A DNA stretch of 64,000 nt from JAVDCA01 sp035293985 (GCA_035293985.1 DATGLS010000045.1:1-64000); one strand, 5' to 3'. Positions 45,313 to 54,281 are shown, counted from the first letter of the stretch. Translations and numbers: made by a program. Notes: generated by a model not told the origin, from the letters alone.

Positions 45313-46266
45313 ATGACCTCCGGCCGCATCGACACCCATCATCACATCTACCCGCCGAAATACCTCACCGCCGCGCATGACCAGATCGCGCGGGCGACGC
45401 ACGTGCATTTTCCGCGCATCTCCGCCTGGACCCCGGAGCAGTCGCTCGTCGCCATGGACCGTGACGGCATCACGACATCGATCGTCTCGATATCGCCCAG
45501 CCTGTGGTTCGGCGATCTCGCCGCGACCCGCAGGATCGCGCGCGAGTGGAACGAGTATGCGGCCGACCTCGCCCGCGACCACCGCGGCCGCTTCGCCGTG
45601 TTCGCGGCGCTGCCGCTACCCGATGTCGAGGCCTCGCTGCGCGAGATCGAGCATGCGCTCGATGCGCTGGGCGCCGTCGGCTTCGGCCTCGTCACCAACT
45701 ACGGCGACAAATGGCCGGGCGACAAAGCCTTCGCGCCGGTGTTCGACGAGCTCAACCGGCGCAAGGCCGTGGTCTACTTCCATCCGACCGACTCGCCCGC
45801 CTTCGACGGCATCCTGCCGGACGTGCCCTCGCCGATGATCGAGTTTCCCTTCGACTCGACCCGCGCGATCGTGAGCCTTCTGTTCGGCGGCACCTTCACG
45901 CGCTGCGCCGACATCCGCTGGATCTTCTCCCACGGCGGCGGCGCTTTGCCGATGCTCGCCGCCCGCATCGCCGGCATCGCGAAGAACCGCACGGATTTAT
46001 CTGCGCGCGTGCCGAACGGTGTCCTGCTGGAGCTCAAGAAGCTCTACTACGACATCGCCGGCGTCGTCGATCCGATCCCGTTCAACGCGATCCGCTCGCT
46101 CGTGGGCTCATCGCATCTCTTGTTCGGCACGGACTATCCCTTCTGGTCTCCCAGCGTCGCCGTCAAGGTGCTCGACGACCTCGGCATCGCGAGCGCGGAG
46201 CGGGAGAACATCGAGCGCGGCAATGCGCTGAAGCTGATCCCGCACCTTGCTCTTCCGTCATCCTGA
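45313..46266 (+). CDS. Amidohydrolase (ACMSD-like)
   Basis: The protein has 317 residues from ATG 45313; an in-frame GTG at 45304 is possible. IDTHHHIYPPKY is the metal-binding HxH start of amidohydrolase family 2, with FSHGGGALP and FGTDYPFWSP as later metal and catalytic sites. Enzymes of this group decarboxylate or hydrolyse aromatic or amino acid derivatives, such as aminocarboxymuconate semialdehyde. Context with GlcG-like and Bug proteins points to catabolism of a carboxylate. Confidence 0.83.
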   Translation: MTSGRIDTHHHIYPPKYLTAAHDQIARATHVHFPRISAWTPEQSLVAMDRDGITTSIVSISPSLWFGDLAATRRIAREWNEYAADLARDHRGRFAVFAALPLPDVEASLREIEHALDALGAVGFGLVTNYGDKWPGDKAFAPVFDELNRRKAVVYFHPTDSPAFDGILPDVPSPMIEFPFDSTRAIVSLLFGGTFTRCADIRWIFSHGGGALPMLAARIAGIAKNRTDLSARVPNGVLLELKKLYYDIAGVVDPIPFNAIRSLVGSSHLLFGTDYPFWSPSVAVKVLDDLGIASAERENIERGNALKLIPHLALPSS

Positions 46267-46310
46267 GGAGCTTGTCGTCGCACCGCGACGACAAGCGTCT
46301 CGAATGAGCC
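46258..46310. repeat. Palindromic intergenic repeat, family A, copy 2
   Basis: CTTGTCGTCGC (46271-46281) and GCGACGACAAG (46285-46295) form a perfect stem; the flanks TCATCCTGAGGAG and CGTCTCGAAT match the copy at 12007-12060. Confidence 0.75.
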
Positions 46311-46424
46311 AGGCATTCATGCGGCGCCGCTTGCATCGCGACCCATGGTTCGAGACGCGCGGCCGCGAGGGCGGCCGCGCTCCATGACGTGGAGCAGGTG
46401 GGGCGTGGACGAAACCGAGGGGCT

Positions 46425-46916
46425 CTAGACCTTCCTACTGTCGTAAGCCCAATGCAGCAGCGCCTGGCGCTGGCGCTTCCGGCACGACAAATCGCCCGGC
46501 TCGCAGTTGCGCTCGACCTGCCGAACGTGGCGGCGGATCGCCTTCCAGCGCTTGATCTGGCGGCGATCCTCGTCGGGCATCCGGCGGCCCATGTAGTAGC
46601 GGCAATACCACTGGAACCAGCCGCGCGGATCGTCGGGGTGCAGCCAGCCCTTGCGCCGCCATTCGGCGAGCGGCTGGCTCGCGTTGACACCGAAAAAGTT
46701 GAGCTCGCGGTCACGCGCGCCCTTCGCAAGCTTCGCGCCCGCGAACCAGCTCTTGGGAAACTCCTTGCGGCAGTCGGTCATGTACTTGCCGCCGAAGATG
46801 CCGAGGCGGAGCATTTCGCGCGGCGTGAGGTCGGGCGTGAACTCCGGATCGAAGCTGCGTCCGACCGGTGCGGTGAGCTCGTAGTGATAGCCTTTCTGCA
46901 TCCGGTCGTCGACCAT
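46425..46916 (-). CDS. Conserved hypothetical protein rich in aromatic and basic residues
   Basis: The product has 163 residues from ATG 46916 (MVDDRMQKGYHYEL). It contains KYMTDCRKEFPKSWF, HPDDPRGWFQWYCRYYMGRR, RHVRQVERNCEPGDLSCR and RQALLHWAYDSRK. Similar conserved proteins occur widely, including in fungi (from memory), with no function known. Three Cys are conserved-looking. The frame opens further upstream, but that part is not like the family. Confidence 0.7.
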   Translation of the reverse strand: MVDDRMQKGYHYELTAPVGRSFDPEFTPDLTPREMLRLGIFGGKYMTDCRKEFPKSWFAGAKLAKGARDRELNFFGVNASQPLAEWRRKGWLHPDDPRGWFQWYCRYYMGRRMPDEDRRQIKRWKAIRRHVRQVERNCEPGDLSCRKRQRQALLHWAYDSRKV

Positions 46917-46955
46917 GACGATGCGCAATCGCCTCGCCCTGCGCATCGCGCGAGC

Positions 46956-47924
46956 TCACTGCACCTTGATGCCGACTTCCTTGATCACCGGCCACCATTT
47001 GTCGATCTCGGCCTGCTGGAACGTGGCGAGCGCCTCCGGCGACTGCTGGTCGGGCGGGAAGATATCCTGGGCGAGGTCGACGAGCTTCTTGCGCGTCGCC
47101 GGATCGGCGAGCGCCGCCCGCAGCGCATCGTTGAGCTTGGCGATGATCGGCTGCGGCGTCCCCTTGGGTGCCCACAGCGCGTGCCAGAACGAGAAGTAGA
47201 AGCCCGGCAGCCCTGCCTCGTCGGTCGTCGGCACGTCCGGCGCGAGCGCAATGCGGCTCTTCGCCGTCACCGCATAGACCTTGATGTCGGCGTTCTTCAT
47301 CTGCGGCACGGAGACCGCCGGCGTGTTGAGCAGCGTGTCGATCTGTTGTGCGAGCAGCGCCTGCGTCGACTCGCCGGCGCCGCGATACGGCACCATGGTG
47401 AACTTGACGCCGATCGCCTTCTGAAACAGGAAGCCCGCCACGTGGCTCGGCGAGCCGACGCCGGAATTGCCCATCGTCGCCGTGGCGGCATTGGCTTTCA
47501 GCCAGGCGATCAGCTCCTTGAGATTGCTCGCCGGCATCGATTTCTTGGCGACGATGAAGAACGGCTGGGTGGCGATCAGGCCGATCGGCACGAAGTCCTT
47601 CATCAGGTCGTAATCGAGCGGATAGATCGCGCCATTGGCGACATTGGTGCCCCACTGGCCGATGCCGATGGTGTAGCCGTCCGGCGTCGCGCGCGAGATG
47701 CGCCGCTCGCCGATGGTGCCGCCCGCCCCGGTCGTGTTCTCGACGATGACCGTCTGGTGCAGCGCCTGGCCCATGCCCTGCGCGACGATCCGGGCGATGA
47801 TGTCGGTGGAGCCGCCGACCGAGAGGGGCACCACCATCGTGATGGGGCGGGACGGATAGGTTTGCGCGTGCGCGGCGGCGGCGAAGGTCGCGGCGAGCGC
47901 GACGGCGGCGAGCAGTTTCTTCAC
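46956..47924 (-). CDS. Bug family periplasmic binding protein
   Basis: The protein has 322 residues with a GTG start (AAGGAACG before it) and a signal peptide (cleavage near AHA-QTYPS). Motifs are RPITMVVPLSVGGSTDIIAR, ENTTGAGGTIGERR, ATPDGYTIGIGQWG and YRGAGESTQALLAQQID. It binds an unknown carboxylate for tripartite uptake. It is the second of three Bug genes in this part of the window, and precedes the conserved hypothetical gene on the same strand. Confidence 0.87.
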   Translation of the reverse strand: MKKLLAAVALAATFAAAAHAQTYPSRPITMVVPLSVGGSTDIIARIVAQGMGQALHQTVIVENTTGAGGTIGERRISRATPDGYTIGIGQWGTNVANGAIYPLDYDLMKDFVPIGLIATQPFFIVAKKSMPASNLKELIAWLKANAATATMGNSGVGSPSHVAGFLFQKAIGVKFTMVPYRGAGESTQALLAQQIDTLLNTPAVSVPQMKNADIKVYAVTAKSRIALAPDVPTTDEAGLPGFYFSFWHALWAPKGTPQPIIAKLNDALRAALADPATRKKLVDLAQDIFPPDQQSPEALATFQQAEIDKWWPVIKEVGIKVQ

Positions 47925-47940
47925 GGAACGTTCCTTCTTG

Positions 47941-48037
47941 CGTAGGATGGACGAAATCGTCCTCGATTTCGCCCACGCGCTTGCTATCCGCAAAGCTCCG
48001 CGTGGGCAACCGCGAAGACGCGGTTGCCCGCCCTACG
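47941..48037. repeat. Composite inverted repeat with CGTAGG/CCTACG ends
   Basis: It begins CGTAGGATGG and ends GCCCTACG, with inner stems GAAATCG/CGATTTC, CCCACGCG/CGCGTGGG and CAACCGCG/CGCGGTTG. This style of element, with CGTAGG...CCTACG ends, is repeated at 60641-60722 and 13156-13245. Confidence 0.65.
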
Positions 48038-48428
48038 ATTTCTCCTTCTCGCGCAGCGCCTGCAACATCGCGCTGCCCATGTTCGCCGCCGCGAGCGCGC
48101 CGGTTGCGGAAGCAAGCTCCACCACCTTCTGCAGCTCCTCCCAGGTCGCGCCGGCGCGCCGCGCCGCGAAGGCGTGCACCTGCGCGGCCGGCTGCAGGCG
48201 CTCGACCAGCAGCATGCCGAACAGGATCAGGTTGGTCGTCTTGGTGTCGAACACGTTCGAATGGAACGCGTGCGCGCGCAGCTGCTCGATCAGCCGCAGC
48301 CCGTCGGGGTCGACCTCGCCCGCGAACGCAAAGCGCGCCGCCGGCATCGGCGGCACCGTGCCGAACAGCTCGGCATAGCCGTCGCGAAATTTGGCGAGGT
48401 CCTCGGGCAGATCGGTGTTGTCGGTCAT
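48033..48428 (-). CDS. Carboxymuconolactone decarboxylase (CMD)-like protein
   Basis: The protein has 131 residues. The C-terminal half (HSNVFDTKTTNLILFGML, QVHAFAARRAGATWEELQKVVELA) matches the CMD/AhpD helical fold. The CxxC of AhpD peroxidases is absent, so it is more like the decarboxylase side of the family. It would act in the beta-ketoadipate-type pathway, but no other pathway gene is adjacent. The gene starts between two inverted repeats. Confidence 0.75.
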   Translation of the reverse strand: MTDNTDLPEDLAKFRDGYAELFGTVPPMPAARFAFAGEVDPDGLRLIEQLRAHAFHSNVFDTKTTNLILFGMLLVERLQPAAQVHAFAARRAGATWEELQKVVELASATGALAAANMGSAMLQALREKEKS

Positions 48429-48451
48429 TGTCGGGCTCTCTCTGGCCGCCG

Positions 48452-48540
48452 CGAGTAGCGAATGGCGAGTAGCGAATAGCCTCTATGCTCCCTATTCGCC
48501 ACTCGCTGCTCGCTGCTCGCTACTCGCCATTCGCTACTCA
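48452..48540. repeat. Inverted repeat built from CGAGTAGCGAAT units
   Basis: The left arm (48452-48479) holds two CGAGTAGCGAAT-like units and the right arm (48492-48540) holds CTATTCGCC and CTACTCGCCATTCGCTACTC. It lies between the CMD-like and the next Bug gene. It resembles small unit repeats of Bradyrhizobium-type genomes. Confidence 0.75.
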
Positions 48541-49509
48541 CTGCATCTTGATGTTCGCGTCGCGGATGACCTTCTCCCACTTCGCCGAGTCGGACTCGAG
48601 GTGAGCGGAGAGCTCCGCCGGCGAGCCGGCGATCGACTCGAAGAACTGCGGCGCCATGAAGGTCTTCTCGAACTCCGTATCGGCAAAGAGCTTGCGCACC
48701 TCGCCGTTGATCTTCTCGACCACCGCCGGCGGCATCCCGGCGGGGCCGTACAGCCCGAACCACGACACCGCCTCGAAGCCCGGCACGCCGCTCTCCGCGA
48801 CCGTCGGCACGTCGGGCAGCCCGGCGAGCCGCTCGGGTGCGCCGATCGCGATCATGCGCACCTTGCCGGCCTTCGCCTGCGGCACCGCGCTGCCGACGCT
48901 GATGAACATGAGCTGGATGTGGCCGGCCATCACGTCGGTGAGCGCCGGCGTCGCGCCCTTGTAGTGCACCGGCACGAGCCGGATGCCCGCGTCGCGCTCG
49001 AACACCTCCATGTTGAGGTGGCCGGTCGAGCCGACGCCGAAGGTCCCGTAGTTGAGCGCGCCCGGCTTCTGCTTCCCGAGCGCCAGCAGATCGGCCACGT
49101 TCTTGACCGGCAGCGCCGGGTTGACGATCAGCGCATGGTGGATGCTCACCAGCCCGCTGATCGGCGAAAAGCCCTTGATCGGCTCGTACGGCAGCTTGGC
49201 ATAGAGGAACGGATTGACCACGAAGGTCGCCTCCGGCCCGATCAGCAGCGTGTAGCCGTCGGGCGCCGCCTTGGTCACCAGCTCGGCCGCGATCTGGTTG
49301 TTGGCGCCCGGCTTGTTCTCGACGATCGCATCGTGCCCCCAAGCTAAGATGAACCGCTTGGCGAGCGCCCGCCCGAGCAGATCGGTGACCCCGCCCGGCG
49401 CCGCCGGCACCACGATGGTGATCTGCCGATCGGGATAGGTCTGCGCGCTGGCGACCGGCGCGAGCGCCAGCGCGGTGACCATCGCAAGGCTTCGCATCCG
49501 TCGCCACAT
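48538..49509 (-). CDS. Bug family periplasmic binding protein
   Basis: The protein has 323 residues from ATG 49509 (GGGAG upstream) with a signal peptide (cleavage near ASA-QTYPD). Motifs are RQITIVVPAAPGGVTDLLGRA, ENKPGANNQIAAE, AAPDGYTLLIG and YKGATPALTDVMAGHIQ. Another ATG at 49497 is possible. It is divergent from the GntR regulator gene at 49790, with an inverted repeat and a palindrome between them, so it may be under that regulator. Confidence 0.88.
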   Translation of the reverse strand: MWRRMRSLAMVTALALAPVASAQTYPDRQITIVVPAAPGGVTDLLGRALAKRFILAWGHDAIVENKPGANNQIAAELVTKAAPDGYTLLIGPEATFVVNPFLYAKLPYEPIKGFSPISGLVSIHHALIVNPALPVKNVADLLALGKQKPGALNYGTFGVGSTGHLNMEVFERDAGIRLVPVHYKGATPALTDVMAGHIQLMFISVGSAVPQAKAGKVRMIAIGAPERLAGLPDVPTVAESGVPGFEAVSWFGLYGPAGMPPAVVEKINGEVRKLFADTEFEKTFMAPQFFESIAGSPAELSAHLESDSAKWEKVIRDANIKMQ

Positions 49510-49590
49510 CCTCGCGCTCCCTCGATCTCTTCTCATGGCGCCCAGAATTGCACGCCTAGGCGCAGCTGAGAACGCGACTTCCTTTACTCT

Positions 49591-49717
49591 CGCCTGCAGG
49601 GAGGGTCGGAACGCCTCGAGCGAAGCGAAACGCGATCCTGGGTGGGGTGACGGCGATTCGGCCCGCGCCGGCTCGCTTCGCTCGCCGACCCTCCCTCTGC
49701 AGGCCCCTTGCAGAGGA
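49591..49717. repeat. Inverted repeat between Bug and GntR genes
   Basis: CCTGCAGGGAGGGTCGG (49593-49609) pairs with CCGACCCTCCCTCTGCAGG (49686-49704). It lies between divergent genes. It is a REP-like element in type. Confidence 0.65.
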
Positions 49718-49751
49718 GGGCGAACAGAAGGCCCTTGACTGGCGCACCTCA

Positions 49752-49766
49752 AAAGATATCATCTTT
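49752..49766. promoter_or_regulatory. AT-rich palindrome, candidate operator of the GntR regulator
   Basis: AAAGAT-ATC-ATCTTT is a perfect 6-3-6 palindrome, AT-rich in a very GC-rich region, 24 bases before the GntR gene start. Its place in the intergenic region between that gene and the divergent Bug gene suits an operator. The assignment is inference. Confidence 0.45.
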
Positions 49767-49789
49767 ATCACCTTAATCACCGAGGCAGC

Positions 49790-50578
49790 ATGAAGACGCC
49801 TGCCGCAACCTCGTCCGCCCGCATCGCCCCCGCGCCCGCCTTCATCGTGCTCGGGCGCTCGGCCTCGCTGTCCTCGCAGATCGTCGCCGACGTGCGCGAA
49901 TCCCTCTTCGCCAAGCGCCTCGCGCCGGGCGACTTCCTCGGCACCGAAAAGGACCTCGCGGCGCGCCACGGCGTGAGCCGGATCGTCGCGCGCGACGCGC
50001 TGCGCACGCTGGAGGCGCTCGGCATCGTCGAGATCCGCATGGGCAAGGGCGGCGGCGCTCGCGTCGCCCGCGGCAATCCGCGCCTGTTCGCCGAGGCGCT
50101 CGCCGTGCAGCTCGACCTCACCGGCGTGAGCCCGGCCGAGATCCTCGACGCCCAGCGCGCGGTCGAATGCATGGCGGCCGAGCTTGCCGCCGAGAACGCC
50201 ACGCCAGCCGACCACGCCCGCCTGCGCGCGCTGCTCGCCGACGCCGAGGCCAAGCTCGACGACAAGTCCAACGACATGGCGGCGTTCACGCTGTCGAGCC
50301 GCGAGTTCCACCTCGCGGTCGCCGAGGCCTCACATAACCGCGTGCTGGTGGTGCAGTTCATCTCGTTGCAGCACGTCTCTTGGCCGGCCCGCAATGCGAC
50401 GCTCAACACGAAGGTCGCGCGCCGCATCCTCGACGTGCACAAGGAGCTCGCCGGCCTGATCGAGATGCGTGACGGCGCCGGTGCCCGCCGCCTGATGGAC
50501 GACCACGTCAAGATGATCCGCGCCCGCCGCGTCGCCGAGCACCTGCAGGCAAAGCGCAAGGATCCGAGCTGTTGCTGA
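49790..50578 (+). CDS. GntR/FadR-type regulator (winged helix plus FCD domain)
   Basis: The protein has 262 residues. The N-terminal winged helix (LSSQIVADVRESLFAKRLAPGD, then DLAARHGVSRIVARDALRTL) is GntR type. The C-terminal FCD domain has AQRAVECMAAELAA, REFHLAVAEASHN and HKELAGLIEMRDG, with the metal/ligand His of FadR-family proteins. Such regulators usually repress catabolic genes in response to a carboxylic acid. It starts the plus-strand run 49790-55193 and is divergent from a Bug gene. Confidence 0.87.
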   Translation: MKTPAATSSARIAPAPAFIVLGRSASLSSQIVADVRESLFAKRLAPGDFLGTEKDLAARHGVSRIVARDALRTLEALGIVEIRMGKGGGARVARGNPRLFAEALAVQLDLTGVSPAEILDAQRAVECMAAELAAENATPADHARLRALLADAEAKLDDKSNDMAAFTLSSREFHLAVAEASHNRVLVVQFISLQHVSWPARNATLNTKVARRILDVHKELAGLIEMRDGAGARRLMDDHVKMIRARRVAEHLQAKRKDPSCC

Positions 50579-50636
50579 AACCGAAACTCAACCCTCGCAA
50601 ACCAGACCAACCCAAGGACGAACGAAGGAGGAAAGC

Positions 50637-51512
50637 ATGAGCAAATTCATCATCGAGCCGCACTTCCGGCTGCAGGAATGGGTCGCCGAGGAGAAGGGCT
50701 ACTTCAAGGACGAGGGCCTCGACTACATTTTCCAGGAGCTGGTGCAGAAGACCGACGGCAAGATCCACGACCAGGGCAACAAGGTCGGCGCCTACCAGTC
50801 ACTGGAGAAGGGCCGCTCCTCCGACATCAGCTGCGCGTGCCACTGGACCGTCAACGTCGCGGCCTCGACCGGCAAGGGCAAGATGTATGGCGACGTCTAC
50901 TCGGTCTCGCCCGCCGGCGTGTTCGTGCCGCCGGATTCGCCGGTGAAGACGCCCGAGGATCTCGCCGGCGTGCCGATCTCGGTCGGCTTCCAGTCTGGCA
51001 GCCACTACTCGACCGTCCAGGCGCTGGAGCAATACATGCCGGCCGACAAGATCAATCTGTCTTTCAATGACGGGCTTTTGTTCAAGCGCATGGAGCTGCT
51101 GCTCGAGCGCAAGGTGCCGGCCTGCCACCTCTTCAGCGGGCCGTACTATTTCGCCGAGCAGCTCGGCTTCCGCAAGGTGATCGACAACACCTTCATGATC
51201 GGCACCATCGTGACGGGCAACGCCGATCCGGAGGACCTGCGCAAGTTCTTCCGCGCCCTCAAGCGTGCCCAGCGCGACATCGATCTGCGGCCCGACCGCT
51301 ACACGCACTACTACAAGAAGGAGTTCCCGACCCGCTGGCACGCCCAGATGGACACGCGACGCTGGGGGCCGGGCGAGCGGCTGGTGTTCGAGCCCTACAC
51401 CAAGGAAGCCTACGAGGAATCCTTCGAGTGGATCGCGCAGCACCAGATCTTCGCCGGCGGCGAGATGGGTCAGGGACGCTACGAGAACGCGGTGCTGACG
51501 CTCGCGTCGTAA
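50637..51512 (+). CDS. Periplasmic-type ABC binding protein (NitT/TauT-like) without signal peptide
   Basis: The protein has 291 residues. WVAEEKGYFKDEGLDY, then DQGNKVGAYQSLEKGRSSDI and TPEDLAGVPISVGFQSGSHY, have the pattern of sulfonate/nitrate/thiamine-precursor binding proteins. No signal peptide is visible; it starts MSKFIIEPHFRLQEW. GGAGGAAAGC lies before the ATG. It might be a cytoplasmic binding or catalytic protein (some members of this fold are enzymes such as HMP or dihydroxyphthalate decarboxylases). A radical SAM gene follows. Confidence 0.75.
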   Translation: MSKFIIEPHFRLQEWVAEEKGYFKDEGLDYIFQELVQKTDGKIHDQGNKVGAYQSLEKGRSSDISCACHWTVNVAASTGKGKMYGDVYSVSPAGVFVPPDSPVKTPEDLAGVPISVGFQSGSHYSTVQALEQYMPADKINLSFNDGLLFKRMELLLERKVPACHLFSGPYYFAEQLGFRKVIDNTFMIGTIVTGNADPEDLRKFFRALKRAQRDIDLRPDRYTHYYKKEFPTRWHAQMDTRRWGPGERLVFEPYTKEAYEESFEWIAQHQIFAGGEMGQGRYENAVLTLAS

Positions 51513-51537
51513 CGCCACTCCGTGCGACTATGGCGTG

Positions 51538-51558
51538 CCGCGGGGCAAAGCCCCGCGG
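51538..51558. terminator. GC-rich hairpin after the binding-protein gene
   Basis: CCGCGGGGC-AAA-GCCCCGCGG is a perfect 9-base stem, 26 bases after the stop. It lacks a T-run, so termination is uncertain; it could also be a stabiliser between the two genes. Confidence 0.45.
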
Positions 51559-51579
51559 CGTGCCTCGTTTGGATGGGCC

Positions 51580-52581
51580 ATGGCTGAGAAGCTGCCGCAG
51601 ACGCCGTACGCGAAGATCGATCCCGCCAAGTTCAAGGACCAGCGACGCACCGCCACGGGCGAGCCGCGCGCGCACGTCGCACTGCGGCGACTCGATACGC
51701 TGTGGTTCAACACCGGCACACTGTGCAACATCACGTGCCGCAACTGCTACATCGAGTCGAGCCCGCGCAACGACCGGCTCGAATACCTCGCCCTCGACGA
51801 CATCCGCCCCTATCTCGACGAGATCGAGCGCGACGGCCTCGGCACGCGCGAGATCGGCTTCACGGGCGGCGAGCCGTTCATGAACCCGCATATCTTCGCC
51901 TTGCTCGACGAATGCCTCGCCCGCGGCTTCCGCATCCTCGTGCTCACCAATGCGATGCGGCCGATGCAGCGGCACAAGGCGAAGCTTCTCGATCTCGAGC
52001 GCCGTCATGGCGATCGCCTCGCCATCCGCGTCTCGCTCGATCATTTCACCGCCGAACACCACGAGGAGGAGCGCGGCGCCGATACCTTCGCGTCGACCCG
52101 CGACGGCCTCGTCTGGCTCGCGCGCAACGGTTTCAACCTCGCGGTCGCGGGCCGCACCATGTGGGGCGAGGACGACGCGGTCGAGCGCGCCGGCTTTGCG
52201 CGCCTCTTCGCCGAACACGCGATCCCGATCGACGCATACGATCCGGCCGCGCTGGTGCTGTTTCCCGAAATGGATGCCGGCGCCGACGTGCCGGAGATTT
52301 CCGAGGCATGCTGGGGCATCCTCGGCAAGTCGCCAGACGACGTGATGTGCGCGTCGTCCCGCATGGTGGTGAAGCGCAAGGGCGCCGAGGGTGCGTCGGT
52401 GCTCGCCTGCACGCTCATCCCCTACGATCGAACCTTCGAGCTCGGCACGACGCTTCGCCAGGCGGCGCGCGCCGTGCCGCTCAACCATCCGCACTGCGCA
52501 AAGTTCTGTGTGCTCGGCGGCGCGTCGTGCTCGCGCGCGGCGCCGCGCGATGCCGCTGCCGCGTTGCACGCCGCCGAGTAG
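51580..52581 (+). CDS. Radical SAM protein
   Basis: The protein has 333 residues from ATG 51580. CNITCRNCY is the CxxxCxxC [4Fe-4S] motif, TGGEPFMN is the SAM-binding GGE motif, and HPHCAKFCVLGGASCS near the C-terminus could hold a second cluster. Radical SAM proteins of this layout modify peptides or small molecules; the reaction is unknown. An upstream binding-type protein and downstream PH-domain and DapA-like genes on the same strand do not define it. Confidence 0.85.
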   Translation: MAEKLPQTPYAKIDPAKFKDQRRTATGEPRAHVALRRLDTLWFNTGTLCNITCRNCYIESSPRNDRLEYLALDDIRPYLDEIERDGLGTREIGFTGGEPFMNPHIFALLDECLARGFRILVLTNAMRPMQRHKAKLLDLERRHGDRLAIRVSLDHFTAEHHEEERGADTFASTRDGLVWLARNGFNLAVAGRTMWGEDDAVERAGFARLFAEHAIPIDAYDPAALVLFPEMDAGADVPEISEACWGILGKSPDDVMCASSRMVVKRKGAEGASVLACTLIPYDRTFELGTTLRQAARAVPLNHPHCAKFCVLGGASCSRAAPRDAAAALHAAE

Positions 52582-52656
52582 CGGCGGACGGCCGGCGCGG
52601 CTTGCTGCTATGATGGTTCGGCGGACAACCTATGAGCCGCAAGACCCAGGACCGCG

Positions 52657-53235
52657 ATGCTCGGTTCCATGCCGCCGCCGCCGGAAGTCACCGCGACGCT
52701 CGATCGCGGCGAGCGCGTCATCTGGTCAGGCCGGCCGCGACAGGGACTGATGCTGCGCGGTATGGACGCCTTCGTGATCCCGTTCGCGGTGGTGTGGACC
52801 AGCATTCCGGCGTACGGCGCCTGGATGACGCTGAAGGGATCGAACAGCGATCCTGTCGCCGTCCTCCCGGTTCTCCTGTTCATCGTGATCGGCCTCTACA
52901 TGCTCATCGGCCGTTTCTTCGTCGATGCCGCGCAGCGACGCCGCACCTCCTATGCGCTGACGAGCCAGCGTGTCCTGATCCTTTCCGGGTTGTGGAGCCG
53001 CGAGGTCAGGTCTCTGGCGGTGAGCACGCTCGGCGAGATCGACGTGTCGGCGCGCGCGTCCGGTTGGGGGACGATTATGTTCGGGCGAAGCCCCTATCCG
53101 TCGATGACGATTCCGGGATGGCCCGGCTCGCGACGCTACGTGCCGCCGATGTTCGAAATGATCCCCGACGTGAACGATGTGGCGAAGCTGATCCGCGACA
53201 CCCAGCGGGCCGCGAAGGCGTCGGAGCGCGATTAG
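52657..53235 (+). CDS. PH-like-domain membrane protein (bPH2)
   Basis: The protein has 192 residues: two membrane helices (about 36-58 and 69-86) then a beta-rich PH-like domain with TSYALTSQRVLILSGLWSR, in which YALT..R is the bacterial PH signature. It is probably a membrane-anchored cytoplasmic domain; role unknown. It lies 75 bases after the radical SAM gene. Confidence 0.8.
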   Translation: MLGSMPPPPEVTATLDRGERVIWSGRPRQGLMLRGMDAFVIPFAVVWTSIPAYGAWMTLKGSNSDPVAVLPVLLFIVIGLYMLIGRFFVDAAQRRRTSYALTSQRVLILSGLWSREVRSLAVSTLGEIDVSARASGWGTIMFGRSPYPSMTIPGWPGSRRYVPPMFEMIPDVNDVAKLIRDTQRAAKASERD

Positions 53236-53316
53236 TGCGCCGGTGCCCGCGGCCCATTGCCATCGCGGGCACGCTGTGGTCATGCTCGCCCCCGGCGCGC
53301 CGCCGCAGGATCGCAC

Positions 53317-54231
53317 ATGCAGAATAAATTCCGCGGAGTGATGCAGAGCCCCGTCACGCCCCTCAAGGACGACTATTCCCTCGACCTGCCGACCTTCGAG
53401 CGATTGCTCGATTTTCACGTTCGCACCGGCGCGCCGGCGATCTCGTGGCCGCACCACAAGGCGGAGTCGCTCAACCTCACAATTCCCGAGCGCAAGCTCT
53501 TCGCCGAGGCTGCCGTGAAGACAGTCGCGGGCCGCGTGCCGGTGACGATCCATGTGAGCGCGCTGGCGATCCAGGACACCTTCGAGCTCGCGGCGCACGC
53601 GCAGAAAATCGGCGCCGACGGCATCCTCGCGATCACGCCCTACTTCTGGAATCCGGCGCGCGAGGCGATCTACGATTACTTCGTGCGGCTCGCCACCTCG
53701 ATCGACCTGCCGGTCATCTCCTACAACTCGCCGAGCTACCTCGCCGGCGTCGAGATCACCGGCGACCTGATGGCGCGCCTGATCGAGCGTCTACCCAATT
53801 TCGTCGGCGTCAAGGAAGCGAGCTTCAACAGCGAGAAATTCCTGGAGATCTCCCGCGCCGCGCTGAAGCTGCGGCCGGATTTCGCCATGCTCACCGGCGT
53901 CGAGTACCTGCTGCCCTCGGTGCCGCTCGGCGGAGTCGGCTCCTATTCGGCGGCGGGCTCGATCTGCCCCAACCTGTGCAACGCCACCTTCGATGCCTGC
54001 ATGGCCGGCGACTGGGAGCGCGCGCGCGACCTGCAATACAAGCTCTCCTGGCTGTGGCTTCTTTTCCGCGACCAGTACCCCTCCTCGCTCAAGGGCGGCA
54101 TGGTGATGATGGGCCGCAACGTCGGCCCGACCCGCCCGCCGCTGCCGACCGCCACCAAGGAGCGCCAGGCCTATATCCGCGGCCAGCTCGAGGAGCTCGG
54201 CATCCTCGAGAGCGAGCCGCACGGTTGGTGA
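53317..54231 (+). CDS. Dihydrodipicolinate synthase (DapA) family lyase/aldolase
   Basis: The protein has 304 residues. It is a TIM-barrel class I aldolase: Lys166 in VGVKEAS forms the Schiff base and Tyr136 in SYNSPS is the catalytic Tyr. It is more likely a catabolic lyase of this family than biosynthetic DapA, since no lysine genes are near and there is a paralogue next to it. CAGGA lies before the ATG. It overlaps nothing, and the second copy starts 50 bases later. Confidence 0.85.
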   Translation: MQNKFRGVMQSPVTPLKDDYSLDLPTFERLLDFHVRTGAPAISWPHHKAESLNLTIPERKLFAEAAVKTVAGRVPVTIHVSALAIQDTFELAAHAQKIGADGILAITPYFWNPAREAIYDYFVRLATSIDLPVISYNSPSYLAGVEITGDLMARLIERLPNFVGVKEASFNSEKFLEISRAALKLRPDFAMLTGVEYLLPSVPLGGVGSYSAAGSICPNLCNATFDACMAGDWERARDLQYKLSWLWLLFRDQYPSSLKGGMVMMGRNVGPTRPPLPTATKERQAYIRGQLEELGILESEPHGW

Positions 54232-54281
54232 ATGATGACTGGTGAATGGCTGGTCAGCGCGTTGCCGCTTTGGAAAATCGC

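Noticed and set aside
51538..51558. Hairpin as a functional terminator
   Set aside because: No T-run follows; kept only as a hairpin with low confidence.
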